64,000 nt of DNA, taken from contig CAVTAL010000033.1 in the NCBI GenBank assembly GCA_963732635.1, positions 248,001 through 312,000 on the forward strand, in the 5' to 3' direction. Positions within the stretch are counted from its first letter, which is position 1. The number at the start of each line of letters is the position of its first letter. Of the stretch, positions 1 through 8,253 are shown one piece after another. The position numbers and the translations under genes are program-made. The notes under the pieces were generated by a model. That model searched no databases. It saw only the letters and a list, made by a program, of their open reading frames with translations, and was not told the DNA's origin. Source of the DNA: JAKFWF01 sp963732635. Its GTDB lineage: Bacteria > Pseudomonadota > Alphaproteobacteria > Rhizobiales > Hyphomicrobiaceae.

Positions 1-794
1 TCAATCGCGACGGTCAGCGGCACGAGGTAGATGAGCGCCGCCACCTTCGACACCGCGCCAGCCCGGATCATCGTCACGTAGAGCGCACCTGCACCGATCG
101 ACAGCACCAGCACCGACCAAACCATCACGCCGATTGTCACCGCATTCCATTCGAGCCGCATCGGCTCGGTCAGGATGGCGAACGGCAGTATCGCCGCCAG
201 CCCACTCAACATCTGGATCGGCGTCAGTGCGCGGATGTCGCTGTGTGCGAGGTACTTCTTTTGATGGATCGAGGCGATCGTGAACGCCACCATGCCGAGT
301 GCATTGATGCCGAGCGCACCCCAGATCTGCGCCAGGTCGGCGGGGGCCACTCCGGCAAGCTTCGGTTGCAGCACCAGCGTGATGCCGGCGGTACTGAGCA
401 TGATGCCGCACCATTGCAGCGCGGAAATCCTCTCATTTAGAAACATCGGCGCCAGCAGTGCCGTCAGCAACGGTTGCAAGGCCGCAATCAACCCCGAAAC
501 GCCCGCCGGCACTCCGTGGCCGATCGCGTACCAGACGCCGGCAAAGTAGACACCTACCGACAGGACGCCAGATAAAATCATGTGCGCGAATTCCCGCCCC
601 GTCGACGGCCAGCGCGCACCCGACGCGAATGCAAACGCCAACAGCACGACTGCCGCCAACGCAAACCGAGCCGACAGATACGTCAACGGATCAGCGTAGG
701 GCGTGATCGCGCGCGCCACAATCCAACCCGTCGACCACAGCCCGACGAAGATCACCGGCGCGACGCGCAGCAGCAGAGGAGAGGGCGTGTTCAT
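1..794 (-). CDS. EamA/DMT-family transporter (3' end cut by window edge)
   Basis: Reverse-strand frame open from an ATG at 794 to the window edge, giving about 264 residues that begin MNTPSPLLLRVAPVIF. It is almost wholly hydrophobic, with about nine visible membrane segments arranged as two EamA repeats (roughly residues 12-140 and 160-264). Motifs such as LQPLLTALLAP and LIYLVPLTVA are typical of drug/metabolite exporters of the inner membrane. The substrate cannot be read from sequence. It lies downstream of the PLP enzyme on the same strand, about 100 bases away with a hairpin between them. The C-terminal 20-30 residues are outside the window. Confidence 0.85.
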   Translation of the reverse strand, partial: MNTPSPLLLRVAPVIFVGLWSTGWIVARAITPYADPLTYLSARFALAAVVLLAFAFASGARWPSTGREFAHMILSGVLSVGVYFAGVWYAIGHGVPAGVSGLIAALQPLLTALLAPMFLNERISALQWCGIMLSTAGITLVLQPKLAGVAPADLAQIWGALGINALGMVAFTIASIHQKKYLAHSDIRALTPIQMLSGLAAILPFAILTEPMRLEWNAVTIGVMVWSVLVLSIGAGALYVTMIRAGAVSKVAALIYLVPLTVAI

Positions 795-813
795 TGCGCT
801 CGCGCGGGTAGAG

Positions 814-900
814 GGAAATCGGAACGTCGGAAATCGGAAGAGATCAGAGGTTAGTTTGTTCGCTTTCCGATTTCTGACTTCTGACTTCCTGACTTCTGAA
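814..900. repeat. Short direct and inverted repeats between two minus-strand genes
   Basis: GGAAATCGGAA occurs at 814-824 and again at 829-839. Its inverted partner TTCCGATTTC is at 865-874, so either copy could pair into a stem of about 10 bp. From 871 to 900 there is an imprecise tandem of CTGACTT. The site lies 3' of the PLP-enzyme gene and 5' of the EamA gene, so it may act as a terminator of the former, but there is no clear U-tract. Confidence 0.4.
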
Positions 901-2040
901 TCAATTCGCCACCAGCGCTCGGTCGAGGTCGGCGATCAGGTCACTGACGCTTTCGACGCCGACCGACAAACGCAGCAAATCAGGCGGACACGGACTTGTC
1001 GGCCCTTCGATCGAAAACCGATGCTCGATCAGGCTTTCGACGCCGCCAAGCGAGGTTGCCCGCTTCCAGACTTTCACGTTGGCGGCGGTACGGATCGCGG
1101 CTTCCTCGCCACCCTTGACCCGGATCGACAGCATACCGCCGAAGCCGCCGGTCATCTGCCGTTTGGCGATGTCGTGACCGGGATGGCCGGGCAGGCCGGG
1201 ATAAAGCACCGAGGCGACACGATCGTTCTTGGCGAAATGCTGAGCCACTTCCATGGCGGCTGCCGCTTGATGGCGCACGCGGACGTGCAAGGTGCGCATG
1301 CCCCGCATCAACAGGAAGGCTTCGAGTGGCGCCAGGATCGCACCGATATCACGGCGCACAGCGGCGGCCCTTTCGTAAAGAGCGTCCTTAGCCTTGAAGG
1401 TCAGTGAGCCGGCGACGACGTCCGAGTGGCCGTTAAGATATTTGGTTGCCGCATGCATTACGACGTCGGCGCCATGCTCGATCGGCCGCGTAAGAACAGG
1501 AGTTGCCACCGTCGAGTCGACGCCAACCGCCGCCCCGGCTGCATGGGCGATCCTCGACACCGCCGCAATATCGCTCAGCGACCAAGTCGGGTTCGACGGC
1601 GTCTCAAGCCAGACAAGCCGAGTGCGGCCAGGAATGATCGCCGCCTTCACCGCGTCGAGATCGCCGGTATCGACCAGCGTGGTCTCAAGCCCGTATTGCG
1701 GAGCGGTCTCGATCAACCAGCGGCGCAAGCCCCAATACATAACTTTCGGCGCGACGATGTGGGCCGGTCGTTCGAGGGCGAGGAACAATGCCGTTGCCGC
1801 CGCCATGCCGGAGCCGAGCAGCAGAGTCGCCGCCCCACCTTCAAGGGTGTTGAGCACCGCTTCCGTCATACGAACCGTCGGCGTGTCCGGACGGGCATAG
1901 ACAATGCCCTTTGGGTAGGCATTGTCCGGCGCGCGCTCGAACGTGGTGCTCAAATGGATCGGCGGCACGATGTCACCCCATTGCGGCTCGATCAGTCCGC
2001 CGGCCTGGGCGGCGAAGGTCTCGGGGCTCACCACTTTCAT
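901..2040 (-). CDS. metC: Cys/Met metabolism PLP-dependent enzyme (cystathionine beta-lyase type)
   Basis: A 379-residue enzyme of the trans-sulfuration PLP family (fold type I), cytosolic. The Schiff-base lysine is K200 in HAATKYLNGHSD, and VDSTVATP (about 174-181) precedes it as usual. YARPDTPT (48-55) matches the family YxRxxNPT motif. Length is normal for cystathionine beta-lyase or gamma-synthase (380-400). Family members cleave or form cystathionine in methionine/cysteine metabolism. Beta-lyase is the best guess, but related lyases and O-acetylhomoserine sulfhydrylases share these motifs. The gene is divergent from the TPR gene across about 150 bases that should hold both promoters. Confidence 0.8.
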   Translation of the reverse strand: MKVVSPETFAAQAGGLIEPQWGDIVPPIHLSTTFERAPDNAYPKGIVYARPDTPTVRMTEAVLNTLEGGAATLLLGSGMAAATALFLALERPAHIVAPKVMYWGLRRWLIETAPQYGLETTLVDTGDLDAVKAAIIPGRTRLVWLETPSNPTWSLSDIAAVSRIAHAAGAAVGVDSTVATPVLTRPIEHGADVVMHAATKYLNGHSDVVAGSLTFKAKDALYERAAAVRRDIGAILAPLEAFLLMRGMRTLHVRVRHQAAAAMEVAQHFAKNDRVASVLYPGLPGHPGHDIAKRQMTGGFGGMLSIRVKGGEEAAIRTAANVKVWKRATSLGGVESLIEHRFSIEGPTSPCPPDLLRLSVGVESVSDLIADLDRALVAN

Positions 2041-2189
2041 GACGTCAATCCTCGGTCTTTGATTATATCTGACACTCGTCTCACATATCGGACATCCTGG
2101 ATGCCCGCAACGGCCGGCAAATGCTTGACGGCCATGACGTGCGCGACCTTAACTCGAATGACAACACGAGCGCGATCGGCGAGGAGTTC

Positions 2190-3503
2190 ATGGAAACGGA
2201 TCGCTATGGCCTGCAGCTGACAACCACCTCGGCCAATGCCGCGGCGCACTACCGCGAAGGCGTCGATCTGATGCTCTCGGCATGGCCAGGGGTCACACAA
2301 TGTCTCGATGCCGCGATTGCCGCCGATCCCTCGTTCGCTCTCGCCCACCTAGCGCGCGGCCGGGTGCATCAGATGTATGCCGAAGCAGCTTCCGCTCGCG
2401 ACAAAGCGGCTTTGGCACGCAATCTCGGCAAGTCCTGCACGCCGCGCGAACAAGGCCATATCGAGGTGATCGCGGCGACCATCGAAGGCCAATCCGCGCG
2501 CGCGATCAGCATCGCCGAAGCCCATCTCGAAAACTTTCCACGCGATGCGCTGGTGCTGTCGACCTTGCTTGGCGCGTTCGGGCTCTATGCGTTTTCCGGC
2601 CGGCTGGACCACGATGCCGCCCGCGTCGCCATCTGCGAACGTCACGCCCGGCACTACGGCCGCGACTGGTGGTTCATGACTTACCTCGGCTGGTCGCACA
2701 CCGAGGCCGGCAATCCCGGCGCCGGCCGCCTGTTATGCGAGCGCGCGCTCGAACTCCGCCGCAACAATGCCAATGCCGCGCATGCGCTGGCGCATTCGAT
2801 GTACGAACAGGGTGAACTGGACGCCTGTCAGAGCTTCATGGACGGCTGGCTGCCGGCATACGACCGCGCCGGCATTCTGAACGGCCACCTATGTTGGCAC
2901 CTGGCGCTCGGGCTCCTCGACCGGGGCGACACGGCGGGCGCATTGCGCATCCATGACGAGCGGATTGCGCTCGGCGTATCGCAGGCCGCGCCCCTTAACG
3001 CCTTCACCGATATTGCCTCGCTGCTGTGGCGTGCCGAGCTCGCGGGAGCGCCGCCGCAGCCGGCCGCCTGGGCCGAAGTCGCCGCCTATGCGGACCGGCA
3101 GTTCCCGAAGGCTGGTCTCGCCTTTTCCGACATGCACCACGCCCTCATCTCCGCCGCCACCGGCAACGACACGGCCGCGCGATCAAGGTTGGCCGAAATT
3201 GAAGCGCTACGATCAACCGGCAAGCTCGCCACCGGCCCGGCAATCACGGACCTGATGCGCGGGCTCATGGCATTCGGCGCCGGAGATTATGAGGCCGCGA
3301 TTGTTGCTCTCGAAGCAACTCAGACTGATGCAGTGAGGATTGGTGGCAGTCACGCCCAGCGCGAACTGTTGGAGGATACGCTAATCGTCGCGTACATGCG
3401 CGCCGGTGCGCCCGCCAAAGCTCGGGCGCTGATCGACCAGCGGTTGCATCGCCGCCCCTCTCAGCGCGATGCCGCATGGCGCCAACTCACCACCGCCGCA
3501 TGA
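2190..3503 (+). CDS. TTC38-like tetratricopeptide repeat protein
   Basis: 437 residues from the ATG at 2190, chosen because GAGGAG lies just upstream at 2181-2186. An upstream in-frame ATG at 2121 would add 23 unlikely residues. The protein is alpha-helical with degenerate TPRs. Segments such as NAAHALAHSMYEQGEL and GHLCWHLALGLLDRGD recall the eukaryotic TTC38 family, whose bacterial members have no settled function. No signal peptide or membrane segment is visible, so it is probably a cytosolic scaffold. The following SDR starts about 40 bases downstream on the same strand and may be cotranscribed. Confidence 0.7.
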   Translation: METDRYGLQLTTTSANAAAHYREGVDLMLSAWPGVTQCLDAAIAADPSFALAHLARGRVHQMYAEAASARDKAALARNLGKSCTPREQGHIEVIAATIEGQSARAISIAEAHLENFPRDALVLSTLLGAFGLYAFSGRLDHDAARVAICERHARHYGRDWWFMTYLGWSHTEAGNPGAGRLLCERALELRRNNANAAHALAHSMYEQGELDACQSFMDGWLPAYDRAGILNGHLCWHLALGLLDRGDTAGALRIHDERIALGVSQAAPLNAFTDIASLLWRAELAGAPPQPAAWAEVAAYADRQFPKAGLAFSDMHHALISAATGNDTAARSRLAEIEALRSTGKLATGPAITDLMRGLMAFGAGDYEAAIVALEATQTDAVRIGGSHAQRELLEDTLIVAYMRAGAPAKARALIDQRLHRRPSQRDAAWRQLTTAA

Positions 3504-3544
3504 TCCCCCTTCCGTGGCTGGCCCGACGCAGTTAAGCGAGGGGA

Positions 3545-4375
3545 ATGACAACGCATCATCGATCAATTCTCATTACCGGCTGTTCAACCGGCATCGGCTT
3601 CGCCGCTGCCCGCGACCTCAAGCTGCGCGGCTGGCGCGTGCTCGCTACCGCCCGCAAAGCGGACGATCTCGCCCGCTTGACCGCACAGGGCGTCGACGCC
3701 CTGCCGCTGGAACTTGCCGATCCGACCTCGATCGCGGCTTGCGCCACCAAAGCCCTCGAACTCACCGATGGCCGCCTCGGCGCGCTATTCTCGAACGCCG
3801 CCTATGGTCAGATCGGCGCGGTGGAAGACCTCGAAGTGCAGGCCTTACGCGACCAGTTCGAGGTCAATTTCTTCGGCCTGCACGACCTCACCCGCCGCGT
3901 GATCCCGGCGATGCGGCGCCAGGGCGCGGGGCGCATCGTGCAATGCTCGTCGATCCTCGGCTTAATGGCAGCACCCTATCGCGGTGCCTATTGCGCCTCC
4001 AAGTACGCCCTCGAAGCATTGACCGATTCGATGCGCATGGAGTTGCACGGCACTGGCATCCACGTCTCGCTGATCGAGCCCGGCCCGATCCGCACCGAGT
4101 TCCTGCCCACCGCGCTCGCCAAATTCCGCGAACGCATCGACATCGACGGATCGGCCCACCGGGAAACCTACCAGCGCCGCCTTGCATCGATGGCGACCGG
4201 CGGCAAAACGACCTTCAAGCTCGAACCGGAAGCGGTGGTACGCCGCCTGATCCACGCGGTCGAAAGCCCTCGCCCTAAACCACGCTACTTCGTGACCACG
4301 CCGACCTACATCGCGGCGATGCTGAAACGCGTTTTGCCAACTGTGGTCCTGGACCCATTCGCGCGGGGACAATAG
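3545..4375 (+). CDS. SDR-family oxidoreductase
   Basis: 276 residues, a classical short-chain dehydrogenase. The Rossmann motif TGCSTGIG is at residues 11-18, NAAYG at about 84-88, a catalytic serine near 136, and YCASK (Y149, K153) supplies the active-site Tyr/Lys. The protein is cytosolic and NAD(P)-dependent. C-terminal residues 180-230 carry the extended substrate lobe seen in SDRs related to retinol or steroid dehydrogenases, but no substrate is implied by neighbours. It may be cotranscribed with the upstream TPR gene. Confidence 0.85.
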   Translation: MTTHHRSILITGCSTGIGFAAARDLKLRGWRVLATARKADDLARLTAQGVDALPLELADPTSIAACATKALELTDGRLGALFSNAAYGQIGAVEDLEVQALRDQFEVNFFGLHDLTRRVIPAMRRQGAGRIVQCSSILGLMAAPYRGAYCASKYALEALTDSMRMELHGTGIHVSLIEPGPIRTEFLPTALAKFRERIDIDGSAHRETYQRRLASMATGGKTTFKLEPEAVVRRLIHAVESPRPKPRYFVTTPTYIAAMLKRVLPTVVLDPFARGQ

Positions 4376-4529
4376 AACTCGATCAATGTCCGCCGAGCCC
4401 GGCAATCCAGCACCTGCCTCCCGGATAGGCATCGGCTAGCTCTGATTCACGTTTGCGGCGCGTGACAGTGGACTTGAGGCCGGCGGTAGTGACACTATCA
4501 AACAAAGTCACAAGGCACGCTTTCCACCA

Positions 4530-5618
4530 ATGGCCCAGCTGCAGCTTCGCGAATTGACCAAACGCTACGGCGACAACGCCGTCGTGCGAGGTGTCACGCT
4601 CGACATCCCTGACGGCGAATTCCTGGTGCTGCTGGGCCCCTCCGGTTGCGGCAAGACCACGACGCTGCGCATGATCGCGGGGTTCGTGCCGCCGAGTGCG
4701 GGCAGCATCCGGCTTGGCCCACGCGACATCACCGATCTGCCGCCCTGGCATCGAAACGCCGGGCTCGTATTCCAGAACTACGCGCTTTTTCCGCACATGA
4801 CCGTAGACGACAACGTCGCCTTCGGCCTCGAAATGCGCAAAGTACCGGAGCCCGAGACCAAGAAGCGCGTCGCCGAAGCCCTGGAACTGGTTCGTCTCGG
4901 TCACCTTGGCGCGCGTTACCCGCGACAACTGTCCGGCGGCCAGCAGCAGCGCGTGGCCCTGGCTCGCGCCCTCGCCATCCGGCCCGACGTACTTCTGCTC
5001 GACGAGCCGCTGTCGAACCTCGATGCCAAGCTCAGGCAGGATGTCCGGGTCGAGATCCGCGAGTTGCAGCGGCGCCTGGGACTGACCACCGTCATGGTGA
5101 CGCACGACCAGGAAGAGGCACTGACCATGGCCGACCGCCTCGTCGTGATGGCCGACGGCGAGATCCGTCAGGTCGGCAGTCAGCGCGATCTCTATGAGCG
5201 TCCGATCGATCGCTTCGTTGCAGATTTCGTCGGCCGCTCGACTTTCCTCGAGGGCCTCGTCACGGCGCCCGGCGAATTCGTCTCCAGTGGCGGCGTGGCC
5301 GTGCGCCACGCTGGAAAAACCGCGCCAGGGCCTGCCTCGCTCGCACTGCGGCCCGAGCGGGTGATGATCGGCGATGCCGCCCGCGCCCAAGCCAACAGCT
5401 TCACTGGCACCGTCGAATTCGTATCCTACCTCGGTGCCGCGCTCGACATTCATGTCAAGCTATCCAAAACGGATCGCGTCATCGCCCAAACCGCCAACCG
5501 GCCGGATGGCCATGCCCCCGCGCTTGGCGATACGATCGCGATCGGCTGGCCGATCGACGCCGCCAAAGTATTTGCCAGCACCCAGGATGTCCCGTCGCAT
5601 CCGGCCGGCTCCGCTTAG
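4530..5618 (+). CDS. potA: Polyamine-type ABC transporter ATP-binding protein
   Basis: 362-residue importer ATPase. Walker A GPSGCGKTT is at about 36-44, the Q-loop at FQNYALFPHM, signature LSGGQ at 134-138 and Walker B LLLDEP at 155-160. An ABC domain of about 235 residues is followed by a C-terminal TOBE-like domain, the layout of PotA/FbpC proteins. The binding-protein gene follows after 40 bases and a permease gene occurs 2.6 kb downstream. The family energises uptake of spermidine, putrescine or similar small cations. The actual substrate is not determined here. Confidence 0.85.
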   Translation: MAQLQLRELTKRYGDNAVVRGVTLDIPDGEFLVLLGPSGCGKTTTLRMIAGFVPPSAGSIRLGPRDITDLPPWHRNAGLVFQNYALFPHMTVDDNVAFGLEMRKVPEPETKKRVAEALELVRLGHLGARYPRQLSGGQQQRVALARALAIRPDVLLLDEPLSNLDAKLRQDVRVEIRELQRRLGLTTVMVTHDQEEALTMADRLVVMADGEIRQVGSQRDLYERPIDRFVADFVGRSTFLEGLVTAPGEFVSSGGVAVRHAGKTAPGPASLALRPERVMIGDAARAQANSFTGTVEFVSYLGAALDIHVKLSKTDRVIAQTANRPDGHAPALGDTIAIGWPIDAAKVFASTQDVPSHPAGSA

Positions 5619-5658
5619 CGGAGTCGGATGCGACAAACCAAAAAAGGAGAAAACAGTC

Positions 5659-6711
5659 ATGAAAAAACTTAATCGACGTGATGCACTTAAAGGCCTCGGC
5701 GTTGCCGCCGGCGCCGCCGCGTTGCCCGCCGGCTTCTCACACCCCGCTCGCGCGCAGGCTGGCGGCCGGGTTGTTGTTGGCACCTGGGGCGGCGACTACG
5801 CGAAGCTGCTCACCAAGAACGTCGAGGAGCCGTTCCTGAAGCCGAAGGGGTTCGAGGTAGTGCAGGACATCGGCGACGACAAAGTGCGCCGGACAAAGAC
5901 CACCGCCGAGCAGCGCCTGCCGCGCGGCACCGCTGATATACAGGGCTTCTCAGCCGCGCAAATGTTTGAGATGAACGAAGCCGGTGCCCTGCTGCAAATC
6001 GACTATTCGAAACTGTCGAACGCCGGCAACATCATGCCTGACATGAAGTACGCCTACGGCATCGGTCACATCTATTCCGGCAACGTGGTGGTCTACAATC
6101 CGAAGCTCATTACCCCGGCGCCTACCAGCTACAAGGACGGCTTCGACCCGAAGTACGGCAACAAGCTCGGCTTCATCGACATCCAGTACCAGTTCGTGAT
6201 GCTGGCTGCGGCCTTAGCCGCCACCGGTTCCATGAAGGAACTCGAAAAAGGCAAGGAACTGCTGATGGCTGCCAAAAAAGGCGGCGCGCGGCTCTATCCG
6301 ACCAACGAGGCGTTCGCTCAAGGCCTCAAGTCTGATGAAGTGGCGATCGGCCTGATGTGGAAGGCACGCTGCGTGCAGTGGCAGAAGGCCGGGATCTCGG
6401 TCGAAAGCATCGCGCCGTCGGAGGGCATCATGGCCTATGTATCGGGTTTCGCGATCCCCAAGAACGCGCCCAACAAGGATGGCGCCTACGCCTACATGAA
6501 CGCGATGCTTGAAAAACAGGCCCAGGAGAACTTCGCCGAAGACATGGCCTACAATCCGACGGTCAACAATGCCGTCGTCAAGGACGACCTCAAGAAGCGA
6601 ATTGGTTTCTCGGCCGAAGAAGTGAAACGCCTCAAGGATCTCGACTACGCCTTCCTCGCCAAGAACGACGCGGCAATGAAGGAGTGGTGGGACAAGGTGT
6701 TCAAGGCGTAG
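5659..6711 (+). CDS. Polyamine-type ABC transporter substrate-binding protein
   Basis: 350 residues from ATG 5659, set by AAAAGGAG eight bases upstream. The same frame is open for 95 codons further 5' but that stretch overlaps the ATPase gene. The N-terminus is a twin-arginine-like signal (NRRDALKGLG, then AAALPA and cleavage near ARAQA). The mature part begins GGRVVVGTWGGDY, characteristic of periplasmic spermidine/putrescine-binding proteins (PotD/ExtSBP type). It should deliver ligand to the permease encoded at 8254-9141. The gene lies directly downstream of the ATPase gene, implying one transcript. Confidence 0.85.
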   Translation: MKKLNRRDALKGLGVAAGAAALPAGFSHPARAQAGGRVVVGTWGGDYAKLLTKNVEEPFLKPKGFEVVQDIGDDKVRRTKTTAEQRLPRGTADIQGFSAAQMFEMNEAGALLQIDYSKLSNAGNIMPDMKYAYGIGHIYSGNVVVYNPKLITPAPTSYKDGFDPKYGNKLGFIDIQYQFVMLAAALAATGSMKELEKGKELLMAAKKGGARLYPTNEAFAQGLKSDEVAIGLMWKARCVQWQKAGISVESIAPSEGIMAYVSGFAIPKNAPNKDGAYAYMNAMLEKQAQENFAEDMAYNPTVNNAVVKDDLKKRIGFSAEEVKRLKDLDYAFLAKNDAAMKEWWDKVFKA

Positions 6712-6774
6712 TTCGAAATCGACGGTCGTGGTGTTGGGCCCAAAAAGGCATGGCACCACGATCAGAGCCCTCTG

Positions 6775-7269
6775 ATGCTTACTGAAATCTCCGGCGTATT
6801 CGTCAAGATCGCTTTTGCCGACGACGCAAGCATCGTGCTGGCGCGAGGCCTCCCGCATCGACCACCGGCGCGGTTCAACCGACCAGGCCAGGACGCGCTC
6901 TATCTGAGCCCTGACGAGTTCAGTGCCCGTGTCGCGATCGGTGAGTACGTGCGGGCCGATGATCCACCACGCGTACTCCTTCGCTACGAAATTCAAAGCT
7001 GCACGCTGTTCGACCTGCGCCATCCCGACGCAAGTGACGTTTATGAACTCGCCCGCCAGCCCTGGCAGCAGGCCCTGTCGCGCATGCAGGAACCGCTATC
7101 GTGGCAAGCGGCCGATCGAATTCGCGATTCCGGTCATGTTGGCTTGATCGACCCATCACGCCGCCGGCCCGGCCTCTGGCACATTACACTTTTTCGGTGG
7201 AACGAGTCGGGCACTCCGCGCGTGAGCCGGATCGGTCAGTCTATCCCAATAGAAGTGGCACGGAATTAG
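6775..7269 (+). CDS. RES-domain protein
   Basis: 164 residues. The motif RFNRPGQDALYLS (about 33-45) matches the RES-family core R-W/F-N-x-P-G-x3-LYL, and GHVGLIDPSRRR near the C-terminus matches the second conserved block ending in the active-site serine. Some RES proteins are NAD+-phosphorolysing toxins paired with an Xre-like antitoxin. No such antitoxin gene is adjacent. The gene sits between the binding protein and permease of an ABC importer, on the same strand, where a transport subunit would be expected. Start chosen at 6775; no strong ribosome site is visible. Confidence 0.65.
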   Translation: MLTEISGVFVKIAFADDASIVLARGLPHRPPARFNRPGQDALYLSPDEFSARVAIGEYVRADDPPRVLLRYEIQSCTLFDLRHPDASDVYELARQPWQQALSRMQEPLSWQAADRIRDSGHVGLIDPSRRRPGLWHITLFRWNESGTPRVSRIGQSIPIEVARN

Positions 7270-7310
7270 TGCTGAATTGCTTCGCTCGCGCCACTCCGCT
7301 TGCCGCCAGT

Positions 7311-7901
7311 TCACAACGACGGGGCGCTGCGCTTTGCAGAGGCTTCTTCAAGTTGTTTGCGATACCCTTCTGCATCTCCGAAATCGACGAAAGCGCGATA
7401 GTGCTCGTGCGCCGAGATCGCTTTCGTCGCGTGTTTTATCGGACACCAGTGCCGCTCGGTGCGCGCTCCGACTTCCCGGACGTAGGCGATCACGCCATTG
7501 GCATAGGAGCAGTAGGCGCAGTTGAGCTTTTCCAGCAGGTTGAGATAGGCCAGATGATGCCGGTCGAAGATCAAGTAGTCGCGGCGCCTCACCTTCTCGA
7601 TGCCGTAGGCTGGAAAGCAGATCGCCTGATAGATGCTGACCGCGAGATCAAGCAGCGCGAACGGCACGATCAGCGAATAAATGACCGGCGCCGTCAGCGC
7701 GGCCAGCGGCCGGGCCTTGACGATATATCGGCCGAGGCTGGTTCTGAGTTCGGCATGACGGCGGCGTACCTCCGCCTCGAACGCCACTTTGCCGCGCTCG
7801 AACCCAACCCGCAGCTCAGCGTGGCGCTTGGCGAATTCTGCCTCGAGTTCGAGTTCGAGCGATTTCATCTTATCCAGTAGCGCAGTGATCTGCTCGCTCA
7901 T
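7311..7901 (-). CDS. Hypothetical protein with coiled coil and membrane segment
   Basis: About 196 residues from the ATG at 7901; the frame extends to an alternative ATG at 7979. The first 60 residues are a charged coiled coil rich in Glu, Lys and Arg (for example KSLELELEAEFAKR). One or two hydrophobic segments follow (PLAALTAPVIYSLIVPFALL), then a soluble tail with CAYCSYANG and RHWCPIKHA, whose cysteines could bind metal. I do not recognise a named family, although the composition looks like a real conserved inner-membrane protein. It is antisense to the flanking transporter genes and so interrupts the ABC operon. Confidence 0.65.
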   Translation of the reverse strand: MSEQITALLDKMKSLELELEAEFAKRHAELRVGFERGKVAFEAEVRRRHAELRTSLGRYIVKARPLAALTAPVIYSLIVPFALLDLAVSIYQAICFPAYGIEKVRRRDYLIFDRHHLAYLNLLEKLNCAYCSYANGVIAYVREVGARTERHWCPIKHATKAISAHEHYRAFVDFGDAEGYRKQLEEASAKRSAPSL

Positions 7902-7997
7902 GTCGTCGACGTTCCCCGAACGATCAGATTTCGGCGCCTGGACGATCCGGACGCGCGACTGCGTCGAGCCTATCAGCATTCGCCAGCGATGCGCGCT

Positions 7998-8213
7998 TCA
8001 TTTGGACGGTAGCCGAGGCCGCACCAGTGCCGACGGACGGCACAGCCGGACGGCCTTCGGCGTCACCACGATCGACCGATTGATCAGGATCGGATGCGCC
8101 ATCATGGCGTCGAGTAGCTAGGCGTCGGTGAGCGACGCATCGCTGAGGCCAAGATCGCCAACTTGAAGTCCTGCTGCCAGTTTCGATCTACTTGCTAGAT
8201 CGGCTGCGACCAT
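7998..8213 (-). pseudogene. arsC: Remnant of arsenate reductase (ArsC glutaredoxin-like family), C-terminal half
   Basis: On the reverse strand 72 codons read as the C-terminus of an ArsC/YffB-type protein: DLGLSDASLTDA, then a TAG at 8118-8120 where a Glu or Gln codon is expected, then LLDAMMAHPILINR and VVTPKAVRLCRPS, ending at TGA 7998-8000. The block HPILINRxIVVTPKxVRLCRP is highly typical of the family. The N-terminal half with the catalytic cysteine is missing. This is a decayed gene and cannot make an enzyme. It marks an old rearrangement between the binding-protein and permease genes. Confidence 0.75.
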
Positions 8214-8253
8214 TACAGTCGAGCGACAACACCGCAACGAGATCCGTGCTCCG

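Noticed and set aside
2041..2189. Possible SAM riboswitch in front of the PLP trans-sulfuration gene
   Set aside because: No conserved SAM-II or SAM-I core could be recognised in this short divergent region.
4383..5453. 356-codon minus-strand frame opposite the ABC ATPase
   Set aside because: The plus strand has Walker A, LSGGQ and Walker B; the antisense product is His/Gly/Val-rich noise.
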